DNA of 5,283 nt from Patescibacteria group bacterium. Lineage in GTDB: Bacteria > Patescibacteriota > Gracilibacteria > UM-FILTER-43-11. The notes under the pieces were generated by a model. That model worked only from the letters and a program-made list of their open reading frames with translations. It made no database searches and was not told where the DNA came from. The position numbers and the translations under genes were made by a program. Shown piece after piece: positions 1-5,283 of this stretch (position 1 is its first letter; every line of letters starts with the position of its first letter). The stretch is from positions 1 through 5,283 of the forward strand of contig JAHIYT010000078.1 of assembly GCA_018814945.1 (NCBI GenBank), written 5' to 3'.

Positions 1-1
1 C

Positions 2-2086
2 AATCATCATGTAATTTATGACGATAACGAGCAAGCTCCATTGGATACTTTTGAAGTCTGTATTACTTTTAATGTTCAGAACGAACCGATTTGCGAATAT
101 ACTGCTAGATTAATTGATCATGACGAAGATTTGGACATCGCGCTCCTGCAGCTTAACGATAAAGATGTATTTAATAAGACTATATCAAATCTAGCATATT
201 TAAATTACCAAACTGATTCTGAGCCAGTCGAAGAAACTAATGTTACGGTAAAAGGATATCCGGGTAGTGGTGGTGATACTATTACCATTACCAAAGGGCA
301 AATCAGTGGTCATGATACTTACAATGGCTACAGTTATTTTAAGACCGATACTGACTTTGATCACGGAAGTAGTGGTGGGACAGTTTTGGATGAAAATGGA
401 AATTTTATTGGAATCCCTACCTATATAAGATCTTACGCAGAAAATGTCGGTTACTTTTTGGATTTAAGAGAAGCTCTTGGTTGGATAAGTAAATCTAAAA
501 ATGGCAAACCTATATATAACCAAGAAGCTGAGTCCAGATTAAAATTAGAAATGGCAAGGCTAGAAAGGGCAAATAATAATTTAGAATTTGAATATGCAGA
601 ATACCCAGAATTTTCGGTAGAGCTACCTAATGGTTGGAAATTCCTTAGCATTGAAGATGATGGATTTTTTGCAGAACAAGACGGCTTATCTGACCCGGTT
701 GGATTGGGAGTTTATTTTAACCGTTATCAATATACGATAGATGATGCTTATTTGGATAAAGTAGACGAAGAGCTGGCAAAAGTGAAAGAAAAATACCCCG
801 ATTACAATCAGGAAGATATTACTTTTAACGGTAAGGATGCGATTCAAATCACATATACCTACTTTAATTTAAAGGAATATACAATTTACATTCCATACGG
901 TTACACGCTAATCAGCTTGAGTTATGCTATTAATTTAGATGACGAAGAGGAGCAGGATGGAATAATCCAAGAAGTATTAGACAGTATTAAGATAAACTCT
1001 GGAAAAGTTTTAGAACCAGATCTTGATAGTACTATTTCTTTTGATGAACCAGATTTTTCCATAACAATGCCAAATGATTGGAGAATCCAAAAAAATAATA
1101 GCAATTCCCCTATGAATCTACTGGCAGAAGCTGTTCAAAGGAATAATTTTGACGGATACATTTACATTTACTACACACTTACACCGAAAGATGAACGAGG
1201 GTTAAGCTCTACAGACAGACTAAAAGAAGAAACAGATTATATAGGAGGTAGTAGCAAATTGATTTTCAAAAAAGATGACGTTGTTTTGGACGGCCTTGAA
1301 GGTTGGCTTTATGCATATGAATACGAAGGAGATAAATATCAGGAAATGCACAAGCAGTTAACCATTAAATTACAAGATGGAGATTATGAATTTTCGATTT
1401 ATTACGATGATTTAAGCAATGCATTTGATAGAAATTTATCGGATTTAGAAGAGATTCTAAATTCATTCACATTTAATAGTGAAGATAACCATAGAAAAGG
1501 AGAATATGATTTTGGATCTTTAAGTTATAGCTTTAGTGATATTCAATATCATCGCTTTTCAAGCGCGATTAGCGACATGGCGGATAAAGGGATTATAAAA
1601 GGTTATGACGACGGCACTTTTAAACCTGAAAAATTAATAAATAGGTCAGAGGCATTAAAGGTAATACTGGAAAGTAAAAACTATTTGGAATCAGAAAAGG
1701 GGTTAGGTAAAGAAATTGATTTTGCTAAACACAGGACATCGGTAAACGTATTCAATGATTTAAAAAAGGAAGACTGGTATTACGATTATGTTAAATATGC
1801 ATATGAAAATGAAGTAGTATCTGGTTACAGTGACGGTAATTTTAAACCAGGACAAACGGTTACACTAGTTGAAGCTCTTAAAATGATATTTGGCGTTTAC
1901 GAAGTGTCATTATGGGAAGGTGAAACAGACCCTTGGTATAAATTATATATGGACAAAGGTTATGAACTATATTTGATACCAAATGGTATGGACGACCCAG
2001 GTCGTGAACTTACAAGAGCTGAACTTACCTATATAGTAAGTGATATTTACAACCAGGCATCTAACACTTCTGGCTTTTATTATTAA
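2..2086 (+). CDS. Secreted SLH-anchored trypsin-like serine protease with two DcrB/PsbP-like domains (5' end outside window)
   Basis: A predicted exported, surface-anchored serine protease of the HtrA/trypsin-like fold. Residues are numbered from the first in-frame codon at nt 2. The frame is open to the window edge and begins NHHVI, which matches the HtrA catalytic-His motif (TNNHVI in DegP), with His3 at nt 8-10. The Asp is in LDIALLQL (Asp45, nt 134-136) and the Ser in HGSSGGTV (Ser124, nt 371-373), so the whole triad is present. No PDZ domain follows. A charged, possibly helical linker (about 174-201) leads to two related alpha/beta domains (about 202-332 and 350-491). Each opens with a matching stretch (FSVELPNGWKF, FSITMPNDWRI) and closes with a similar helix (EVLDSIKIN, EEILNSFTFN); they resemble DcrB/PsbP-like domains. 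Three SLH motifs end the protein (about 513-561, 582-633, 637-685), with GYDDGTFKP and GYSDGNFKP in the first two. The TTG at nt 41 is internal, not a start. The signal peptide should lie upstream of the window. Substrate is unknown. Confidence 0.85.
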   Translation, partial: NHHVIYDDNEQAPLDTFEVCITFNVQNEPICEYTARLIDHDEDLDIALLQLNDKDVFNKTISNLAYLNYQTDSEPVEETNVTVKGYPGSGGDTITITKGQISGHDTYNGYSYFKTDTDFDHGSSGGTVLDENGNFIGIPTYIRSYAENVGYFLDLREALGWISKSKNGKPIYNQEAESRLKLEMARLERANNNLEFEYAEYPEFSVELPNGWKFLSIEDDGFFAEQDGLSDPVGLGVYFNRYQYTIDDAYLDKVDEELAKVKEKYPDYNQEDITFNGKDAIQITYTYFNLKEYTIYIPYGYTLISLSYAINLDDEEEQDGIIQEVLDSIKINSGKVLEPDLDSTISFDEPDFSITMPNDWRIQKNNSNSPMNLLAEAVQRNNFDGYIYIYYTLTPKDERGLSSTDRLKEETDYIGGSSKLIFKKDDVVLDGLEGWLYAYEYEGDKYQEMHKQLTIKLQDGDYEFSIYYDDLSNAFDRNLSDLEEILNSFTFNSEDNHRKGEYDFGSLSYSFSDIQYHRFSSAISDMADKGIIKGYDDGTFKPEKLINRSEALKVILESKNYLESEKGLGKEIDFAKHRTSVNVFNDLKKEDWYYDYVKYAYENEVVSGYSDGNFKPGQTVTLVEALKMIFGVYEVSLWEGETDPWYKLYMDKGYELYLIPNGMDDPGRELTRAELTYIVSDIYNQASNTSGFYY

Positions 2087-2141
2087 GACAGGTACTTCAA
2101 AAATATAAAATCGTTAGTCAATATTATTAAATCATCAGAAG

Positions 2142-3053
2142 ATGTACAACCAAATCGATCAAAACAAGAGCAATACAAGAATACTAATGTACCTATTTAT
2201 ATTTTTCATAACCATTATTGGCTATGTTTTTGGATTGGCATGGACGGGCAGTGATGAAGGTGCAATTGGTTTAATGGGCATTCTTGGAATATTTGCAATT
2301 ATTTACGCACTGATAAGTTACTACGCAGCAGGAAAAATGACCTTGGCCATTTCCCATGCAAAAGAAATTAAAAAAGTGGATAATCCTACTTTATACAGAA
2401 CTGTAGAAAATTTGTGTATTGCATCCGGTTTGCCTACACCAAAGATATATTTGATTGACGACACGGCATTAAATGCGTTCGCAACCGGTAGAGACCCGAA
2501 TCATGCAGCTGTAGCTATAACAAAAGGCCTGCTCGATAAATTAGAAAAGGTTGAACTGGAAGGTGTAATGGCACATGAGCTTTCTCATATAAAAAATTAC
2601 GATATTAGATTGCAGAGCATAACCGTTGCACTAGTTGGATTGATCGCACTTCTTTCAGATGTATTCCTTCGTTCAATGTTTTACAGCGGTAGAAATAGAA
2701 GAAGGTCAGGAGGTGGAAAGGGAAATGCAATTGTTATTATAATAGGAATAATCCTTGCAATATTAAGTCCAATTATTGCAAAACTTATGCACTTAGCACT
2801 TTCTCGCCAGCGCGAATATTTGGCCGATGCAAGCGGAGCAATGATAACCCGTTACCCTGAAGGATTAGTAAGAGCATTGCAGAAAATATCAGCAGATACT
2901 GAGCCTCTTGAAGTTGCTAACAAAGCAACCGCACACCTATATATAGAAAACCCACTAAGAAACGAAAAAGGTATGAAATGGCTTAATGGGTTATTCAGTA
3001 CTCACCCACCAATGGCAGATAGGATTGCGAGGTTGAACGGCATGGGGGCTTAA
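2142..3053 (+). CDS. htpX: HtpX-family membrane zinc metalloprotease (M48)
   Basis: An integral-membrane, zinc-dependent endopeptidase; family members degrade misfolded or damaged membrane proteins from the cytoplasmic face. The N-terminus MYNQIDQNKSNTR is the characteristic HtpX opening and fixes the ATG start. Hydrophobic segments lie at about 14-34, 41-61, 158-177 and 195-215, the usual four-segment arrangement. The zinc site is HELSH (His145, Glu146, His149), and the third ligand is probably Glu225 in SRQREYLADA. The conserved C-terminal STHPPMADRIARL is at about 286-298. At 303 aa the length is normal and nothing appears missing. The gene follows the SLH protease by 55 nt on the same strand; that spacer has no clear Shine-Dalgarno site (only AGAAG touching the ATG) and no convincing -35/-10 pair, so co-transcription is possible but unproven. 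Its stop codon abuts the octamer repeat downstream. Confidence 0.97.
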   Translation: MYNQIDQNKSNTRILMYLFIFFITIIGYVFGLAWTGSDEGAIGLMGILGIFAIIYALISYYAAGKMTLAISHAKEIKKVDNPTLYRTVENLCIASGLPTPKIYLIDDTALNAFATGRDPNHAAVAITKGLLDKLEKVELEGVMAHELSHIKNYDIRLQSITVALVGLIALLSDVFLRSMFYSGRNRRRSGGGKGNAIVIIIGIILAILSPIIAKLMHLALSRQREYLADASGAMITRYPEGLVRALQKISADTEPLEVANKATAHLYIENPLRNEKGMKWLNGLFSTHPPMADRIARLNGMGA

Positions 3054-3109
3054 GATTACAAAATTGAAAATTAATTTTGTAATTTTGTAATTTTGTAATT
3101 TTGTAATAA
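3052..3109 (+). repeat. AT-rich octamer repeat with hairpin, upstream of the 3119 gene
   Basis: Four exact tandem copies of AATTTTGT occupy 3073-3104, followed by a partial AAT. Just upstream, ATTACAAAATT (3055-3065) is the perfect reverse complement of 3073-3083, giving an 11-bp stem with a 7-nt loop. The 14-mer AAGATTACAAAATT at 3052-3065 recurs exactly at 4961-4974 in the other large spacer, so both belong to one repeat family. The last two bases of the htpX stop codon are part of the repeat. The stem contains a single G-C-type pair, so it is a weak candidate for an intrinsic terminator. Function unknown. Confidence 0.85.
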
Positions 3110-3118
3110 GATTAAACC

Positions 3119-3925
3119 ATGAAAAAACAACTAATATACCTAAAGTTAATACAGATTTTTGTAGACGCCATTCTAATACTTGGTGCATTTGCCTTAGCCT
3201 ACTTTTTAAGAATTGGTTTTTACTTTTCATCTGACTTTCCATTTGATCAATTTTTCATAGTAGCGTTAATAACCATGCCGATTACTCTGCTTTTTATGTT
3301 CTTTATTCGGGCATATAAGCTAAACCAACAAATTATTAGCTTGAGACACATTCAAAGACTTACATTCGTAGCATTAGAGAATGTATTTGTATTTATGATC
3401 TTGTATTATTTTACTTATAGAGAATTTTTCTCTCGCTTGATTCTAATTTACGCATTCGTACTTACGCTCACTCTAACTTATACATGGCATGTGCTGTTTA
3501 GGTGGATATTACAAAAAGCATCTCAGAGGGAGATTGGTATTTATAGGACTTTGATTATTGGAGGAAATAGACCTGCGCATGAAATTATTAAAATACTTAT
3601 TACAAATAAATCACACATTAAGCCGGTTGCTGTTATCGACCCACATGGGACTAGCAAAGGCGTAATACATGGTATTCCGGTTGTAGGAAAAATGAACGTT
3701 TTTGAAAAAACCATTGCCGATCACGACATAGATATCATTCTTCAAGCCGATAATATTGAGCAAAGTTTAAACATTATAAATTACGCACTTCAAAACAATA
3801 TTAAATACATAATGCCACCTGAACTTCTCGGTATATTCCAAGGTAATCAAACATTGGAAGAAGTAGAAGGATTACCTTTCTTAAAAGTTCATAAGGATAA
3901 AAAATGGTGGCAATCAATCTGGTAA
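3119..3925 (+). CDS. Membrane protein resembling the N-terminal half of a polyprenyl glycosylphosphotransferase, lacking the catalytic domain
   Basis: Four hydrophobic segments (about 10-31, 43-64, 83-100, 106-128) are followed by a soluble Rossmann-like domain (about 140-258) starting IYRTLIIGGNRPAHEI, a glycine-containing nucleotide-binding-type loop after a beta strand. This layout matches the membrane plus CoA_binding_3-type region of large polyisoprenyl-phosphate hexose-1-phosphate transferases (WbaP-like); the TYREFFSRLILIYAF stretch is typical of that membrane domain. In full-length members the part after EGLPFL continues into the bacterial sugar transferase catalytic domain. Here the protein stops at 268 aa with KDKKWWQSIW, and the next gene starts one nucleotide later, leaving no room for a catalytic remnant. 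It therefore probably cannot transfer sugar phosphate itself. The alternative relative is the N-terminus of a FlaA1/CapD-type nucleotide-sugar dehydratase, also without its catalytic part. Possible roles are a nucleotide-sugar sensor, scaffold or partner of a catalytic subunit encoded elsewhere; this is inference. Start: first ATG, no clear Shine-Dalgarno site. Confidence 0.8.
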   Translation: MKKQLIYLKLIQIFVDAILILGAFALAYFLRIGFYFSSDFPFDQFFIVALITMPITLLFMFFIRAYKLNQQIISLRHIQRLTFVALENVFVFMILYYFTYREFFSRLILIYAFVLTLTLTYTWHVLFRWILQKASQREIGIYRTLIIGGNRPAHEIIKILITNKSHIKPVAVIDPHGTSKGVIHGIPVVGKMNVFEKTIADHDIDIILQADNIEQSLNIINYALQNNIKYIMPPELLGIFQGNQTLEEVEGLPFLKVHKDKKWWQSIW

Positions 3926-3926
3926 T

Positions 3927-4874
3927 ATGAAATGTATAATCCTCGCAGGCGGCTTCGCTACTAGGCTTTGGCCACTTACAGAAAGCAAAGCAAAACCCCT
4001 ATTGCACCTGAAAGACAGGCCGTTAATTTCGCATATCGTAGATCAAATTCCAAATGACATCGAAATTATTATTTCTACCAATGCCGTTTTTGAAGAGGAA
4101 TTTAAAAAATGGTCAATAGACTACAAAGGTAGAAATTTAGAGGTCTTCGTGGAAGACTCTGCATCCGACGAATTCAAAAAAGGAGCTCTTGGAGCAACCG
4201 CTTTTGTAATTGGAGAAAAAAAGATTGAAGAAGACTTAATGTTACTCGCAGGTGATAACTATTTCGGCTTTGATATGCAGGCATTCATAAATAAATTTGA
4301 TGGAAACCCAATGCTTGCTGCCTATGATATTAAGGATTTAGATCAAGCTCGCAAATTTGGTGTCGTCGTAAAAAGAGAAGGTAGAGTTGGTGAATTTCAG
4401 GAAAAACCAGAAAATCCAAAAAGCACATTAGTAAGCACTGGTTGCTATATTTTCCCAAAAAAGAACCTGATAGACATCATAGATTATGCTAAAAAGAAAA
4501 ATGATGATTTGGGTGGTGTATTTGAATATTTAATGCAAAAGGGGGAATTGATTGATGTGTTTGTCTTTGATGAAAAATGGTATGACATTGGTTCTTTCGA
4601 CGCTTATTTAAAGGCGAATAAAGAATTGATCGGCAATCAAATTATAGAAAAGTCCAACGTTAAAAAGGAAGGCAATAATAAGCTTATCGGAAGTGTATTC
4701 CTTGGAAGAAATACAACCATCAATAATTGTGTGTTAGAAGATACAGTAATTCTAAATGATTGTAATATAGATAACTGCGTAATAAGAAAGTGTGTAATAG
4801 ACGAAAACTGCACGCTTAAAAACCTTGATTTAAGCCACAAAATGATTAGGCAGGGTAGTGAAATTGAAAAATAG
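3927..4874 (+). CDS. NDP-sugar pyrophosphorylase-like nucleotidyltransferase with C-terminal left-handed beta-helix
   Basis: Predicted cytoplasmic enzyme joining a sugar 1-phosphate to an NTP to make an NDP-sugar and pyrophosphate, as in the RmlA/GlmU/GalU superfamily. The N-terminal signature is LAGGFATRLWPLT (residues 6-18) with Lys23 in AKPLL. Further motifs are the metal-binding Asp110 in LLAGDNYF, EFQEKP (156-161), STGCYIF (170-176) and WYDIGSFDAYLKANKELI (218-235), all in the expected order. Residues about 250-310 form a short hexapeptide-like left-handed beta-helix, which usually mediates oligomerisation or regulation. Ala11 sits where many relatives have Gly (GGxGTRL). The helix carries five Cys in 28 residues (268, 279, 284, 289, 295). 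Which sugar and nucleotide are used cannot be read from the sequence. The ATG is one nucleotide after the stop of the 3119 gene, so the two are almost certainly co-transcribed and probably translationally coupled; a nucleotide-sugar maker beside a putative nucleotide-sugar-binding membrane protein fits a surface-glycan role. Confidence 0.9.
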   Translation: MKCIILAGGFATRLWPLTESKAKPLLHLKDRPLISHIVDQIPNDIEIIISTNAVFEEEFKKWSIDYKGRNLEVFVEDSASDEFKKGALGATAFVIGEKKIEEDLMLLAGDNYFGFDMQAFINKFDGNPMLAAYDIKDLDQARKFGVVVKREGRVGEFQEKPENPKSTLVSTGCYIFPKKNLIDIIDYAKKKNDDLGGVFEYLMQKGELIDVFVFDEKWYDIGSFDAYLKANKELIGNQIIEKSNVKKEGNNKLIGSVFLGRNTTINNCVLEDTVILNDCNIDNCVIRKCVIDENCTLKNLDLSHKMIRQGSEIEK

Positions 4875-4930
4875 AATTATCGTTGCGAAAAAACCCTTTT
4901 TCATCTAGAATATCAGGGCTTGTTTATCAA

Positions 4931-5047
4931 ATTACAAGATTACAAACGCTGCGCTATTACAAGATTACAAAATTATTTCCAAAGTAATCGCAACGTTATG
5001 TAATAGCCTAATTAATCTTGTAATCTTGTAATAACTAATCTTGTAAT
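4931..5047. repeat. Nested inverted-repeat cluster built from ATTACAAR octamers
   Basis: ATTACAAGATTACAAA occurs twice as a direct repeat (4931-4946 and 4956-4971), separated by the GC-rich spacer CGCTGCGCT. The right side carries the reverse-complement orientation. Two inverted pairs are concentric: an outer 12-bp perfect pair (4931-4942 with 5036-5047) and an inner 16-bp perfect pair, TATTACAAGATTACAA (4955-4970) with 5018-5033. A competing 9-bp pair, GCTATTACA (4953-4961) with TGTAATAGC (4999-5007), overlaps the inner left arm. The central 47 nt is not repetitive and no ORF is visible inside. The arrangement is MITE- or REP/BIME-like, but no flanking target duplication was seen. It shares a 14-mer with the repeat at 3052-3109. 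Confidence 0.85.
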
Positions 5048-5056
5048 AAAAACATT

Positions 5057-5283
5057 ATGAAACGCTTTTCAAAAGGACTAATATCAATAATTATTGCAGT
5101 ACTTCTTATGAGTATTGTGGCTCTGCCAGACGGAGTTAAATCTAAATTACCCGGAGACCCTGTAAGCGAATGGTTAAAAGACCAGAAGATAACTCTTGGG
5201 CTAGATTTACAAGGTGGTACACAACTTGATTACCGCATAGATCTCAGTACTGCAAATAAAAGAAATGCAGATGATGATAATTC
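5057..5283 (+). CDS. secD: Protein translocase subunit SecD (N-terminal 75 residues; 3' end outside window)
   Basis: SecD, with SecF, forms the membrane complex that uses the proton-motive force to help pull proteins out of the Sec channel. The visible part has a basic N-terminus (MKRFSKG), one transmembrane segment at about 8-23, and the hallmark SecD sequence ITLGLDLQGGTQLDYRIDL (about 45-63) at the start of the periplasmic region. The remaining membrane segments and conserved motifs lie beyond the window, so completeness cannot be judged. The ATG directly before the basic/hydrophobic start is the natural choice; no Shine-Dalgarno site is seen in the preceding TAATAAAAACATT. It lies 182 nt after the nucleotidyltransferase gene, across the nested repeat, so it may belong to a separate transcription unit, probably with secF downstream. 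Confidence 0.95.
   Translation, partial: MKRFSKGLISIIIAVLLMSIVALPDGVKSKLPGDPVSEWLKDQKITLGLDLQGGTQLDYRIDLSTANKRNADDDN

Noticed and set aside
41..43. TTG at position 41 as the start of the first protein
   Set aside because: The frame is open upstream to the edge and encodes NHHVI, which matches the catalytic-His motif of HtrA-type proteases; starting at 41 would remove an essential residue.
451..3242. Short minus-strand open frames at 451-651, 922-1104 and 2991-3242
   Set aside because: They lie opposite well-supported genes (the last also reads through the octamer repeat), show no recognisable motifs, and are best explained as antisense shadows.
3900..3960. Frameshift explaining the missing catalytic domain of the 3119 gene
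   Set aside because: The nucleotidyltransferase starts one nucleotide after the stop and its N-terminal motif begins immediately, so no catalytic remnant can be present in another frame downstream.
4637..4840. Minus-strand open frame of 67 codons
   Set aside because: It is antisense to the beta-helix coding region of the nucleotidyltransferase and has no recognisable features.
4887..4902. GAAAAA/TTTTTC hairpin with a 4-nt loop as a terminator after the nucleotidyltransferase gene
   Set aside because: The stem is only 6 bp and almost entirely A-T, and there is no separate T tract after it.
4931..5047. CRISPR array
   Set aside because: Repeats are short, occur in both orientations, and spacers are of irregular length (9, 46 and a few nt); no cas gene is near.
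2..5283. Alternative genetic code with UGA reassigned, as in some CPR lineages
   Set aside because: All genes read cleanly with the standard code, Trp is always TGG, and no gene needs an in-frame TGA; absence of TGA as a stop in four genes is too few to mean anything.

Overview
This is an AT-rich window (roughly one third G+C by eye) with five protein genes, all on the + strand. The first and last are cut by the window edges. Together they look like an envelope or surface-biogenesis neighbourhood: a secreted SLH-anchored serine protease, the membrane metalloprotease HtpX, a membrane protein resembling the front half of a polyisoprenyl-phosphate sugar-phosphate transferase, a sugar nucleotidyltransferase, and SecD. 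The style suggests a Patescibacteria/CPR bacterium, perhaps Peregrinibacteria-like. That placement is an inference from the AT-rich Lys/Asn/Ile-rich proteins, compact layout, absence of obvious Shine-Dalgarno sites, SLH-anchored protease and the style of the ORF3 membrane domain; no marker gene here proves it. The standard code fits: stops are TAA or TAG and every Trp is TGG.

Layout: 2-2086 is the 3' part of a trypsin-like protease with His, Asp and Ser all visible, followed by two DcrB/PsbP-like domains and three SLH motifs. The catalytic His lies in the first ten bases, so the real start is outside the window. After a 55-nt spacer comes htpX (2142-3053). A 65-nt spacer (3054-3118) filled with an AT-rich octamer repeat precedes a two-gene unit. 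That unit is the catalytic-domain-less glycosylphosphotransferase-like protein (3119-3925) and, one nucleotide later, the NDP-sugar pyrophosphorylase-like protein (3927-4874). A 182-nt spacer (4875-5056) contains more of the same repeat family arranged as nested inverted repeats, then secD begins (5057 to the window end).

How it may fit together: the protease and HtpX would act on extracytoplasmic and membrane proteins respectively, SecD on export, and the middle pair on nucleotide-sugar and glycan supply for the surface. Only the 3119/3927 pair has spacing that strongly implies co-expression. The least ordinary items are the truncated glycosylphosphotransferase half fused by operon to a nucleotidyltransferase, and the ATTACAAR repeat family that occupies both of the larger spacers and runs to within ten bases of the next start codon in each.
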